Shown here: positions 21,786-33,575 of the stretch, in pieces
Numbering within the stretch: the stretch's first letter is position 1
How the letters are laid out: each line of letters starts with the position of its first letter
From: Deinandra increscens subsp. villosa
Taxonomy: Eukaryota > Streptophyta > Magnoliopsida > Asterales > Asteraceae
DNA: 64,000 nucleotides
Direction of reading: 5' to 3'
NCBI GenBank assembly: GCA_039602395.1
Contig: JBCNJP010000006.1
Span: 61,130,429 to 61,194,428, forward strand
The notes under the pieces: model-generated
Seen by the model: only the letters and a program-made list of their open reading frames with translations
Databases searched by the model: none
Told to the model about the DNA's origin: nothing
Translations under genes and position numbers: made by a program

Positions 21786-22309
21786 CTGCATAATGTTAAT
21801 TTTTGATGAAAACCAGAGCGTTAGAAGTTGAATAAGGCTGCGACCGACGATTAGGGATTTTCCTCCTTAAGTGATGATCTTTCACACGAATTGAGACCTA
21901 GGTCGCGTCTGTGAGAGTGAAGTCGGCGATGATCGGCATGGAGAAGCAGTAGGACTCGAAGAATCCGTCTGATGAAGAGAGTTAAAGAAGAAGAGGGGTG
22001 AAAGAGAATGGAAGAAACCCTAATTTGAGAGAGACAAAATGAGACGATTGATCTGATTGTGGCCTTGAATACGTCGGGTTTTAAGAGAATCCGGATCATG
22101 AAAATGGGTCAAATGATCCGCGTGAAAAAAACGTATTTCAGTAAGTTTTTTTTATTCAAAACTCTGATATAATGACACATGGACATAATCCTAGGTGGCT
22201 GTATTTTAAAAGAAGGGACATCCTAGGTGGCACACCTTAAATTGTGCCACCTGTACCTTAAAAACTTGTGTTTAATATGTATATAGATAAAGATAGGTAA
22301 TAAACATGA

Positions 22310-22680
22310 CCCTTTAGAGTTCTTGCAACTCCCTTTCAATTAATTCATCATCTTTTATGATCCTATATAAACCCAACGAAAGCCTCATTTTTTTGTCCCC
22401 CTCCCGCCATCTCCTAACATTGTGTAATTCGTTTATATTTTTTTTGTTATGTAGTATTTGTTACCACCCCATCCTTGCTTCCGGCGGGAAGAAAATGTAC
22501 CGCCGGAAGCTACTGCCATATAAACATGACATCGAGTCCGACGTGAAAAAAATGTAGCGTCGGAACGTTAGACTTTTGTGGCTTTGTCCGACGCGAATAA
22601 AATGTAACGTCGGCGGCTAATGTGTGATCTTTTACAGTTTTCATATTTGAGCTTATTTCTTATTTGATCGAATTAACTTT
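22310..22680 (+). repeat. Promoter-like direct repeat, copy A
   Basis: It starts with GTTCTTGCAACTCCC, then CCTATATAAACCCA (TATA-like), then a C-rich stretch, then three hairpins. The same order of parts recurs at 24850-25260, and the first motif also appears at 8667. The two copies are diverged but clearly homologous, for example GACTTTTGTGGCTTTGTCCG is shared. Confidence 0.75.
22477..22613. repeat. Array of three hairpins with a conserved loop
   Basis: Hairpin 1 has an 11-bp perfect stem, GCTTCCGGCGG (22477-22487) with CCGCCGGAAGC (22500-22510), around loop GAAGAAAATGTA. Hairpin 2 pairs TCCGACG (22537-22543) with CGTCGGA (22558-22564). Hairpin 3 pairs CCGACG (22588-22593) with CGTCGG (22608-22613). 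All three loops contain AAAATGTA while the stems differ in sequence. Confidence 0.85.
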
Positions 22681-24849
22681 TTTTCCCATTTGTTTCGCAT
22701 GTTCTATTTCGTATCACATACCAATGTTTTTAATAGCTATTTGGCGTAGCGGTGGAACAGTCTGGAAGAAGAAAGAAGCAAGCACACACAGTCCGGTCAT
22801 CCATCATCATCACCCAAATCGCTGCTCCTACACTCCATCGTCTCTCTTCTGATTTAACCATCATCACCGTCTGGTCACCCATGGATTAAACCCTCGACAA
22901 CAGAAGCTGTATTCTCAGAGAAGTACGCTTTCTTCCTTCGTTGCTGATTTCTTACGAATCATGGCAGGTCATTGATTTTGCTTTGCTACCAATTCTGATA
23001 AACAATTCCACCTAATTCGAATCTGATTATGGTTGAGCAATTCAAAAGGCTTCAACAATTAGGACTTCAGTTTTGAGCGATTAGGGTTCAGCGATAGGGA
23101 TTTGGGAATTATGCGTTTGTCAATCACACTGTTTCTCTTATTGTTGCTTTAGCAATTTGTAGATGAAGGTTGTTTAACGCTTCTTTGTTGCTACGGTGAA
23201 CTGCTTTACTCCTCTGTTCTCAAGGTAAGCAGGCTTTCACTTCAATTTCCGGTTACACTTTCACTTCTATTTTTCGTTTAATATTTTATTTGTTGGTGTA
23301 CCATGTTTAATTTGGAGTTAATTGGTTGCAAATTGTTTCTCTGGTGATATAGGGTTCTTCAATATTTTCAATTTTGTTTACAAATTGATGTTTTGTGAAA
23401 CTTTTGTCTGTTGAGATGATATAGGGTTCTTGAATTTCTCAATTTTGTGTACGAATTGGTGTTTGTTTTTTTCCAGTGACTTCGCTTATATCAGTTGCAA
23501 AAACAAACAAAAAACTAATTTTATTTGAACATCAGACTTGATATATGCTACTTCAAGTTATATGGCTACCAAATAGATCAATCAAGATATCCTAATCTCA
23601 TGCTCAATTAAAGTAATCAGGTTGTTATTTCTAAAATCTCGATAAAGATTTTCATTTAGAGGTAGCATCACGGGTGGGCCAGAATGTGGGAGTGGGTTAA
23701 AATGGACAGTTTTGTAGTTCCAGCCAAAACGGGTCAGCTTGACCCACAAGGCCACAAACATTTCTTTGTCATTTTTTATATTATTTTTTTATTATAACTA
23801 AATGTATTCAATGTAGGTATAAAAAACCAAATAATGTAAAATGCTATAGAGAGAGTAGAAAAAGGAAAGATAAAAGAAGATTAATACCTTTCAGCTTCGC
23901 AAGCCATGAACTAGGCTATTCGGTGTCTCTTTTGCTATCAAGGAGAATTTTAACTTATAAGTTATATGTAATAACAAAAGGGGCAGAATTTGTAACTTGC
24001 TATCCTCTTACCTAACAGGCAAATCTTTGCCTGCGTAAATTGATGCATACAGTGTTTAGTTTTATGAAAATTTACCTAATGTGTCAAAACTGCACCTCTA
24101 CTATTATTGCAGGGGGAAGATACTTAGATACATACAAACAAACTTTGATGTTATCATGGAAGCAGCAAATGTATAGCTGATAGAATGTGTAGGAAATATG
24201 CCTGATTCTTGGACATGAGATCTGCAGTTTTGGTTTTGTTTAATGGGTACCGATAAATTTTAAGTTGAAGTAATAATTATTTTTAGCAAGGAAAACATGC
24301 TTTATAAGATAGTTAACAGGAACATTCTATGTGTGTTGTAAGATGCCCGGCTCAAGAAGGCGGTCGCATCAGAGCTCTAATGGTGGTTTAAGTTTTCAGT
24401 CTTTGAGGTAGTCCACTATGCGTTCCACTTCAATTAGTAGTAGGTCTTCTGGGTCCTCATTTTACTATGACTGAATTGAATATGTATTTTGCAATGGACT
24501 TGATGTTTAACGGGTTGTACAAATAGAAAAATCTCTCACCCATTATACATGGATTTTGGTTCCCTTGGTTTAATATACTGAATTGAATATGTATTTTGCT
24601 TTGGTTATAAATGTTATAAGTTTGGTTTGATTTTCTGTTTAATCGCTATGATGGAAGAAAATGAGGTATTCCTCTGTAAATTTTGTAGATTAGTTTTAGG
24701 TTTTACAAGTATTTTACCCTACCTATTTGATGCTTATTTTAACACAAATTCTAACTTTATGGTTTACTTTAATCATAGCATGAGTCCTATCAATAGGCAG
24801 ATTATATTGCAATCATTTAACAATAAATAATAATCAATAAATAAAAACC

Positions 24850-25260
24850 CATCGGGTTCTTGCAACTCCTAATCAATAAATCTCATATTAATGATTACAA
24901 TTTTCTAATCCTATATAAACCCACCCAAACCTCATTTGCTTACCCCCTCCTCCCCCAACCCCCACCCGTCATCTCCTAAATCATGTAAGTTAATTTTTTA
25001 TATAATTTTAGTTTTGTTGCTATTTACTCTTTGTTAAGGACCATATCCTTGCTTCCGGTGGAAAAAAAATGTAGCACCGGAGGCTAATAATCGAGGATCA
25101 TGACCTTGATTCCGACGTGAAGAAAATGTAACGCCGCCGAGTCATCTCTGATCCATTAGACTTTTGTGGCTTTGTCCGACGTGAATAAAATGTAACGTCG
25201 GCGGCTAATGTTTGACCCCTTACAATTTTTGTGTTTGAGCTTATTTCTCATTTGATCGTT
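24850..25260 (+). repeat. Promoter-like direct repeat, copy B
   Basis: Diverged second copy of the 22310-22680 segment with the same order: GTTCTTGCAACTCC, CTATATAAACCCA, C-rich stretch, then hairpins at 25052-25201. Confidence 0.75.
25052..25201. repeat. Second hairpin array with AAAATGTA loops
   Basis: The first hairpin pairs CTTCCGGTG (25052-25060) with CACCGGAGG (25075-25083, one mismatch), with changes on both arms relative to copy A (GGCGG/CCGCC against GGTG/CACC). The middle one, TCCGACG then GCCGCCG, has lost most pairing. The third pairs CCGACG (25176-25181) with CGTCGG (25196-25201). The loops again carry AAAATGTA. Confidence 0.8.
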
Positions 25261-25716
25261 TTAATTCTCCCCCACCCCCTTTTTATTCGTAGCTTCTTCC
25301 TTCGTGGCTACTACCAATGACCTTCACCATCATCTATTTGAGGGTGCGAGAGATGGATTGGTACAGAAACAAGTTTCATCCCGGTAAAAGAAAAAATATT
25401 AATTTATTTAAATCCATGACATTCTTTTGTACAAGTAAGCCAATGGAATATAGAAAATGTTTATGCTCTTGGTTCAAACAATTCAACATACATAACAACC
25501 GTTTGACCAGTTCGGCCTGTTTCCTTTTTAGTTAAGACGTTTAGCATGATGATAGAGTTGTGTAGTTTATTTAAGCAAAATCAACAAATTATAAATTGTG
25601 TTTGTACATTTATGATAGGTAAGCACATACATCAAAGCAAAAAATATTAACCAGAGCAGAAGATGAAACTGTGAGGGACAAAAAGCAATAAAAAGATAAT
25701 GCAAACACAAAAGATT

Positions 25717-25858
25717 AGCTTCTTAAAAAGAAATTTTATTTGCAATTCAAAGCTGGTTGTAAGTAATACAATTATACAAACAAACTTCAAACTAATGACT
25801 ATGATCTTAACTTGGTGTCTTTCTCATCTAAGCACAAAGCAATCTTTTACACATTCAA
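25717..25858. repeat. 143-bp direct repeat, copy 1
   Basis: Begins GCTTCTTAAAAAGAAATTTT and matches 27023-27165 at all but a few positions. The two copies lie about 1.3 kb apart in the same orientation. Confidence 0.85.
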
Positions 25859-27022
25859 ACATAAGGAATTAAAGATCCCATATTAATTTATAATAGATGT
25901 GGAATATGCTTTACAAAAATACCAAATCCCATTTGAGGAAGACAGGAAACCATGCTCAAATCATAAGCAGAAATAATAAACCAAACATACCTTCAAATGT
26001 CAATTACCCAAGTCACAAATTCCCAAATCGTATTTCAAGAAATCGATATGTATAATGGAATAAACAGTGTCGCTACAAGCATTTGATTTCAATGTGGGAG
26101 CTTTCGAATAGATGGCAGGTTTGAATTGTTAAGAACATGAACACAAACATAACCATAAATATTTGATAGTTGTCACAATTTATGTTACAAACCAACTTTA
26201 GTTGGTAAAAGAAACATGATTATACACAAGGATTCTCAGCTAATGGTTTGGACAGAAGCAAATTTAAATGGTTTACCTGAAGCAAAGGAGGGGTCGGCTA
26301 GGTTCAACTTGGTTGCGGGGTTTCCACAGCGACCATGGTGACCTCATTAGCGTAGCAAATCGGATCAGCAACAGGTCGTGCATCGGTTTCACAATCCTCA
26401 CTACCTGACGGCTGCGATAATAGAAGTAGGGTTTCCTATTTGGGGCTTGGGAGGCGATGAGAAACAAAGAGTAGGGTTTTATATTTGGAAATTGTAATTG
26501 GAAACGATCATCGACCGCTCAACAAATCATAATTAAGTGTAGAATCACACTTGGTGATTACCTGCGATTGGAACAACGAGCACGTGTCGGTGGCTTCACC
26601 ACTTTCCTCTTCTTTGCTTGATCGTGAGTTGCAACAAATCGGGGATCACCAACAATTAAATCGAAAGCTACATGGATAAATTAAGCATATGGGTCTCCAT
26701 ATGAACGCACGAACTAACCGACTGAAAGTATGACGAAAATACACGTACCGCCTTAGAGGACAATGAGCGCTCGATCGCAATTGAGGTCTTGGAAGATGAC
26801 GGCAGGAGAGCTTCAAGTAGGGTTAAACTGATTTGAAGATTGAAGATTGGAGAGGTTGAGGAAGAACCCTAGATCTGGATCGTGGAATGAAGAGAGAGAG
26901 AGGAGATGATATGTGTGAGACGTGTGTGAATTTGTTTAGTCAGATCTACTGAAAATTAAAATTCCCTAAATCAATTTCATATCCCGTATGTTTTATATAA
27001 ATTTTTATAAAGTTAAAGATTA

Positions 27023-27165
27023 GCTTCTTAAAAAGAAATTTTATTTGCTATTCAAAGGTGGTTGTAAGTAATACAATTATACAAACAAACTTCAAACTAA
27101 TGACTATGATCATAACTTGGTGTCTTTCTCATCTAAGCACAAAGCAAATTTTACACATTCAAATT
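27023..27165. repeat. 143-bp direct repeat, copy 2
   Basis: Near-identical partner of 25717-25858. The DNA between them (26270-26900) includes GA-rich, leader-like sequence and the short minus-strand frame at 26273-26467, none convincing as a gene. Confidence 0.85.
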
Positions 27166-27434
27166 CATTGACTATAAACAAAACAAACAAACAAACAAGC
27201 ATAGTCGATAAAATCCCACTCGACAAGAAGGTTCAGGGAGGGTGAAATGAGGGCCTCTATGTCAAGGGATAAAGACGCCCGTCTCGAATCCGTAAAAATC
27301 TTCCTATTTGAGAAATACAGAAAGCATACAAGCAAGAAAATATTCAACAATTAACAGAAACAATGAGTCCAATATTCAATAAGTAACGGAAACAATGAGC
27401 CCAAAGAATGATCTTGAATGGCATCTCATATTAG

Positions 27435-28140
27435 GATAAACTCACAACTACAACAGAAATCAAAAGAACATGCCACGAGATATTGATGATTACCACTACG
27501 AATCCACAGAAAAGCTTGCATTTTTTTTTTAAATAATTAACACCATACAATCCATTTGGACAATGCAGTAGCAATACTGTTTACCAACTACTACTATCTT
27601 TCATTGGGGATTTTCATCGAACACTTGGTGGTCATAAAAAACCATAGGCGACAGTATTTCAAGTTTTCAACTACACATCATCAATGTTGCAAACACGTTC
27701 ACATAGAAAGGAATCGTGGAAATTGAACAGGGTAATTAGAATCGCAAACAACTTAGAGAAGAAACGTACCGGCGGATAAAACGAAGAAGATAAACTCACA
27801 ACTACAACAGAAATCAAAAGAACATGCCACGAGATATTGATGATTACCACTACGAATCCACAGAAAAGCTTGCATTTTTTTCTAAATAATTAACACCATA
27901 CAATCCATTTGGACAATGCAGTGCAATACTGTTTACCAACTACTACTATCTTTCATTGGGGATTTTCATCGAACACTTGGTGGTCATCAAAAACCATAGG
28001 CGACAGTATTTCAAGTTTTCAACTACACATCATCAATGTTGCAAACACGTTCACATAGAAAGGAATCGTGGAAATTGAACAGGGTAATTAGAATCGCAAA
28101 CAACTTAGAGATGAAACGTACCGGCGGATAAAACGAAGAA
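27435..28140. repeat. Two tandem copies of a 354-bp unit
   Basis: The unit starting GATAAACTCACAACTACAAC begins at 27435 and again at 27789. The copies differ by a poly-T length change, AGTAGCAAT against AGTGCAAT, and a few single bases. The duplication is recent. Confidence 0.9.
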
Positions 28141-29041
28141 CCTGGTCGCTAATATCGATTCTCGAAGTTTAAAGAAACACCAGATGGGAGATGAGATATT
28201 GAGCGACATCAATAAGAAGAGAGAGGATAGAACGTGTTCACGGTCGGTTTTGTCGATCCTTAGCCGTAAGCCAAATCGTAGTAACAGTACTCAGAAAGCT
28301 TCACTGTGAGAATTTTAAAATTCTCAAAAGGAAAAACAAGAAATTGAACAAATCATGTACATCCAATTGATTGAACTAAAACAAGAAACTGAACAGAATA
28401 GCAATCCTAATAAAGAAAAAAAGCCCCAAATAATTGATTGAACTAAAACCCTAACAAAAAATAAACTAACCTTTTCAATTGAACTGCTCCTGAATCTGAT
28501 TCGAACGCAGAATTGAATCCTCGAGAGGACGAAGACGATGATGAAATCCAGAGGACGATGATGATGAGTCAATGACGAAATCGGAATCTAGAGGACAATG
28601 ACGAGAATTGATGACGACGAGAGGCCGATGTCGAGAGAGGAAATCGAGAATCGTGAATCACTGAGCTGCAATTTAGGTTAGGATCTTAGGGACTTAGACC
28701 ACCCACAACGGGGCGTCTTTGGTGCCACCTTTCGCCGACGTGGCTCCGCCCTCCGGAAGGGCTGTGATGGGGGAGGTGACTGGCAGCCGCCCGTGGCTCC
28801 AAGCCCTTGATTAAAGCCGATGAAGGGTTGGAAAAGATGAGTCTCATTATTTTGTTTTTCCTTTTTGTTTTAAACCCTCAAATATAATTAACCCACTTTT
28901 TTGTTTTTTTTTTTTTAAACTCTTAGACTTTTTGCCAAGGACTGGTGTGCACACAAGCATGTCACGTATACAACCATACTGAACATGTTAGGGTCGGTTT
29001 AAATTTTCCCTGGCCGTGCATCGCACGGGACTGCACTCTAG

Positions 29042-30410
29042 TAATGTAATAATAGTAATAGTAATAGATATAGATATAAATATAATAAAAAAGGATAATT
29101 TGTAAAAAGAAAAATAAATATAATAATAATCTCCTAGCTAACGAAAAACATCAGATATGTTACAAAGGAGACTGCCATCGAGTCCTCCGAGTTTGTCTGT
29201 GGTTAGTAAAAGCACTAGTCTCGTTATTATGGTTAGTTGTCGTCGCAACAAACCAGCAGCCTTGTGGTGCGCCGGTTTAGATACTTACCGTTGTTTTCGT
29301 TTGGCGTATAACTTAACCATGTTGTTTGAACCGTATGTCTTTGATGATCGAGTCGTTCCGACAACTTACAATTTGAACCAAAAGCTAGGAATACATGTAT
29401 ACATGTCGTCTTGTTTCTGCCCACATATACTACAGATCGCACAGGTGGTGGTGTACTAGTAATCTTTTTATAATTATTACACATATATATAAAAGGAAAT
29501 CAATGCTAAAGTTTCAAAAACTATTCCATGCTACGTATAACATAACAAACAGAAGGAGGTATACATGCTAATGAAGCCATGTGAAGTGAAGTAAAATTTT
29601 GAAATCATGGTGTAATTATTATTTTTTTTTTTTGAACGGCAAATTTGGATCACTGACGGGGGCATTACCCACCCACCCGATCATCTCCAATCCCCATCAG
29701 GAGGAAACTCACCATAGGTGAGAAAACCCCCTGGCCCAACTTGTAACCCCCATTTATTTAATTTTTGTTACAAGTGGGACTTGAACCCAAGACCTCCCAT
29801 TTATAATGGTGTAATTATTAATTGTAAGATTAAGGCGGTAGGTTATCAATTGTGAGGTAAGATGGGATGGCTACTTGTGCATATAGTATGGTGATAAAAA
29901 TCCTAAAAAGTTCCGTTGTCGAAACTCGATTGAAAAGACGGGGAATAAAAGTGAGCTTTAGTAATTCGGTTTACGTTATAGTGTTATAGGTGAGCGTACT
30001 TATTTAAAAAGGCCCGGCCGTTTTCTTCTGCTTATTTTGCCCAGGTACGGAATATTCTGACTCTTCTCATTTTTAGTATCTTTTTCTCTATTTCGGGTTA
30101 TGACCCATTTGGCCTTCGGCATTTGACACATTTTGATCCGCTTGATCCGTTTAAATGCTTTGTTGTATTTCATAAAAGTTTATATGTTATATGGTTATGA
30201 TTAGTGTTTCTAGCATGCAATACACTTAGTAGACTTGTACTCATTATTGCATGTTCCTTTAGATTTGTTTTATTCAGTATGTGCCTTATATGTTTGCCAC
30301 TCTGTACCCGAGCATTTCTGATCCGTCATATGGGCGTATATGATGAGGCATTTTCGTGAGATGCTTAAAAATGCTCACCGTGTCTCTATTAAGTGCTTGT
30401 GTAGTACTTA
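29042..30410. other. Intergenic or LTR-derived sequence
   Basis: No gene found. The frame at 29157-29459 has no recognisable domain. 29990-30410 reads like the interior of a retrotransposon LTR that continues after the Harbinger insertion at 31984. Confidence 0.4.
29637..29812 (-). mobile_element. SINE-like element
   Basis: Read on the minus strand it contains GGTCTTGGGTTCAAGTCCCA, an RNA polymerase III B-box-like tract (GGTTCAAGTCC). It then has TTTTCTCACCTATGGTGAG and ends towards a homopolymer A run (plus-strand T run at 29623-29635). The same body with the same B box is at 52370-52520, which supports a dispersed family. Confidence 0.55.
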
Positions 30411-31983
30411 GGGGAGGGGGTATGGTTGCCACAAGGCTTCAAGAAGCCATGCCCACTAACCAATAGGAGGATGCCAACTCAAATTGCCACATTTTGGAGC
30501 CATTTGAAGCCACACCACATGGTATGGTTGTGGTGTGGCTTCTTGAAGCCATGCTAATTTTTTTTTTTAATTAAAACACTTTTAATAAATAATCAATAAT
30601 AATAAAAGTAAACAATATTCATTAAAACAAAAATAAAATTACAACTTTAACAACATTCACTAAAAAAAAAAAATTACAACTTTTATTAAAAAAAAAATAC
30701 AAATCTAGGGTTGAGGATTTGCGTTCACCTCCTCCTCGGTTAAAAAACTTCCATTGTGTTTTGGATGTGCTCGGTGATATTGAATCTGAGTTTAAAATGA
30801 GTCTCACTATCTCGCAATTCGAAAATAACATTCGGGTCGAGAACCCGGTTAACTGGCGGATCTCGAATGTGGACCGGTGATATAGCAAGGCCATCGTCTT
30901 TGAGAGTCATGTTGTGTAGAATGATGACCGCGTACATAATGTTCTCCGGGTCGAGAACCCGATTAACTGGCGGATCTCGAATGTGGACCGGTGATATCGC
31001 CACGATGATATTGTGCCCTATACTTTCTAGGACAATTTCTCCACTCCCAATGAGTACAATCGATACTACCTATCATACCCGGTAAACCATGTTTTGCTAA
31101 GTGGGCATTATATAAAAGAGTGATATCGTGGCTAGTAGGTGAACGCAAAAATTCATCTTTGTAAAGCTTAATTACGGCATCACAAAAATAGTGTAGGCAT
31201 TCACGTGCAGTTCTTTCAGAAAAATCTAAAGATTCATCATATTCGTCAGGAACGTTACCGTAAGCGAGTTGACGAATAGCCACCGTGCACTTTTGTAAAG
31301 GTGTGAAACTTTCCCTCTTCGTCGCGTCCAAACGGGATGTGAACCACGGAAAGTTGTTGGTGATGTCATCAACAATCTTCAGAAACAACCGTTTAGACAT
31401 ACGAAATCGGTCTTTAAAAATTCCCTCATGGTAACGGGGATTTTCGGCGAAATAAAGTTCCACCAATCGTTGGTGACCGTTTTCACGATCACGGAAAATA
31501 CGTCTCCTCCGTTTAGGAGCGGAAACCTCTTCTTGTTCTTCTTTTTGGATGACGTTAATACATAGGTTAAGGTAATTCATCGCGTCCTCGTACGAACCAT
31601 CGGAGCTACTTGACGAAGTCCCAATCTCGGGTGGTGGAATGAAATCATATTCGTCGTAAAAGCTCATTTTGTAGTGAGAAATTTGTGGAGAGAAAGAGAT
31701 AAAATAGTGGAGATGAAATGAGAGTATGAGATGTGTTTTATAAAATGTTTGGTTGTGTATATATAGTGAAATTAGAAAAAAAAAGAAGGTAAAGAGCCGT
31801 TGGAGCTCCAACGGTCCAAAAATAACAGATAGTTGGAGCGGCTAAGGCCGGTTTCACCAAACCGCGAGAGACCGAAAATTGGAGCCGGGGTCTTCAAACC
31901 GCATCATGCGGTATCGTTGCCTGGAGGAGCCTGGCGGCTCCCTTGGAGCCGTGGATGTGGAGCCGCAATGATACCGCCCCCCC
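30411..31983 (-). mobile_element. PIF/Harbinger element, internally deleted
   Basis: Terminal inverted repeats start GGGGAGGGGGTATGGTTGC on the left and, read inward on the minus strand, GGGGGGGCGGTATCATTGC on the right. The element is flanked by TTA on both sides (30408-30410, 31984-31986), the Harbinger target duplication. It carries a truncated transposase gene on the minus strand and no ORF1. Confidence 0.85.
30740..31667 (-). pseudogene. HARBI1-like transposase, catalytic core deleted and tail duplicated
   Basis: Start ATG is 31667 (MSFYDEYDFIPPPE); a TATA-like box (CTATATATAC) lies near 31757-31766. The N-terminal helical region is present (RYHEGIFKDRFRMSKRLFLK, TVAIRQLAYG) and the first catalytic Asp is in GMIGSIDCTHWEW. 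After KYRAQYHRGD the gene jumps to sequence from its own C-terminus and stops at 30963. The last part, NIMYAVIILHNM, then ISPVHIRDPPVNRVLDP, remains downstream in another frame. The second Asp, the Glu and everything between are missing. The about 45-bp segment coding HIRDPPVNRVLDP occurs twice (30838-30885 and 30952-30999), so one copy was placed at the deletion junction. The protein cannot be catalytic. Confidence 0.88.
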
Positions 31984-32670
31984 TTAGGCCACTAGAGATG
32001 TATGGATCGATCCTAGTTCTATTATATGTGATATGTTTCGAGAGATGGGGTAACGTGTGCACGCCACTCACACCATCTCTACTCATACATTGGCCTGGCT
32101 AGCTACGTACACCTCTCTTCTGGCTCTATCGGTACTTCCTTATAGGTTACACGACTATTTCTTGATTAACCGTCATGTAGATTTGTTATGTTACATGTTC
32201 AGTTATGTTTAGTTATATGTTTTGTTCACTTCAGTTATATGTTCAGTTATACGTTCACTTCAGTCATATGTTCGATTCAGTTATATGTTCAGTTCAGTCG
32301 CTTCAGTTATACGTTTCGTCTGTTCGATAGTCAACATTGTTTCGTTATAAATTGCTTCCGCTACTCTCCTTGATTATTTTACTACTGTTCTTTCCGTTAC
32401 TGAGCAACTTTTTGGCTCAACCGTGTTTTCTTTTTGTGTGTTTGTTACTCTCTTATTTCAGGTAGTCATGAAAATCCGGGAACTTGGGGATGAGAGCAAG
32501 CTATGTCAAGACTTTATTTATTTCAGTAATTTGAAAGAAACTTTAATTAGGATTTCCGTTAAATTGTTGGTTTCTTTAAAAACTTTAGACTTTGCTTTAT
32601 TTATGGAAGACGTTTTTGATTTGACATCTGTAATAGTGATATCTCAGCTTTTACAGGTTGGGGTGTTACA
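31984..32670 (+). repeat. LTR remnant interrupted by the Harbinger element
   Basis: The segment ends GGTTGGGGTGTTACA at 32670, the same terminal sequence as the gypsy LTRs in this window (GGGGTGTTACA). Sequence left of the Harbinger element (to 30410) seems to be its continuation. 32190-32320 is a degenerate minisatellite of TTCAGTTATATG-like units. The left LTR end was not located, and no internal coding region follows, so a solo LTR or fragment is likely. Confidence 0.45.
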
Positions 32671-33575
32671 TTAATAACCAAATTAATATTATCAAATTAA
32701 TATTATAATCATTTTAATCACTAAACCAGTATTATATTTTCAAGTTTATTAATTAAAGTAATATTATAATCAATTTTATTCACCTAGAAGTTGTATTTTG
32801 TTTATTATAATATATATAATAACTAGGTTAGTAACCCGTATACTACACGGGTTGAATAAATATTCATAATATGAGATAACTTTTAAAAAATGATATGAGA
32901 TTTAAAAATTATGAATTAACTATGAGATTTAATCCAATAGTTATTTTATACTAGTTAAGTAAAAAGTACATTTTTATAGAATATAGTAAATTAGAGTATT
33001 TTGTATATCGCAGTTGGAAAATAAAGTGCTTAATGGTTTACTTTAAAATGTGTTGAGAATTACAATAATAAAAGTTATTATTATTTAGGGTTACTTGAAT
33101 TTTCAGAGAATGTTAAATGATAATTAAAACATGTTGAATATGATACTTGAACTAATAAAAGTTATATTTCAGAATATAAAAGGGTGTTTGACATTTTAAT
33201 ATTTTAATTAAATAAATCAACCATCCTAATATATAATATTTTTAATTAATAAATAATAGTAACTATTATTATAAATTAAAAAATTGAGTGTTACATCTCT
33301 TAATATTAAAAAATTCAAATAACTTATAATTTGGTAAGTTAGTTAATAAATAATTTATGTAAATATATACTTAATGAATATTAATAACTATTTATAATTA
33401 ATTTTAATTAAATTTAATGTTGACTTTTAGATTTAGAAAGTTGAAATATTAAATTTGGAAATTTTGAATTCTTTAATGAGGAAAATTTAAAACTAAGTGT
33501 GGTGTTGACAAGTGGACAAGCTTAGGTGGAGGCCCTAAAAAAATGACATGTGACATTCAACTTATTGCTTTATTA

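Larger units (their letters stand above)
8720..22293 (-). mobile_element. Large Helitron-like element with gene-fragment cargo, split by a gypsy insertion
   Basis: Read on the minus strand, the 5' end is A|TCTTTATCTATATACAT (22293 inward). The 3' end has a GC-rich hairpin (CTCGGGTATTTACCCGGG) about 10 bases before CTAG|T at 8720. TC...CTRR ends, a subterminal 3' hairpin and insertion between A and T are the Helitron rules, and there is no target duplication. No Rep/helicase frame is present, so it is non-autonomous. Without the 9.5-kb retrotransposon the element is about 4 kb. A second copy of the terminal hairpin lies at 8895-8920 inside the element. Cargo on the minus strand includes an RGG-rich exon-like piece (21637-21785) and tandem exon-like repeats (9827-10532). 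Joining the two ends is inference. Confidence 0.5.
22294..29041 (+). mobile_element. Repeat-built block ending in a Helitron-type 3' terminus
   Basis: The right end (29012-29041) has the hairpin CCGTGCATCGCACGG followed by CTAG at 29038-29041 and then T, as in a Helitron 3' end on the plus strand. The left limit is not established; the block may contain more than one element. Inside are two copies of a promoter-like and hairpin-bearing segment (22310-22680 and 24850-25260), leader-like exons (for example around 22890-22970 and 24343-24410), a 143-bp direct repeat, and a 354-bp tandem repeat. No intact protein-coding gene was found. Confidence 0.4.

Noticed and set aside
28692..28840. Possible Harbinger MITE starting GACCACCCACAACGGGGCGTC-like sequence
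   Set aside because: I could not find the matching inverted right end, so no element boundaries can be given.
29157..29459. 100-codon plus-strand frame next to the Helitron terminus
   Set aside because: No recognisable domain, and an overlapping minus-strand frame looks equally plausible; no splice or promoter support.
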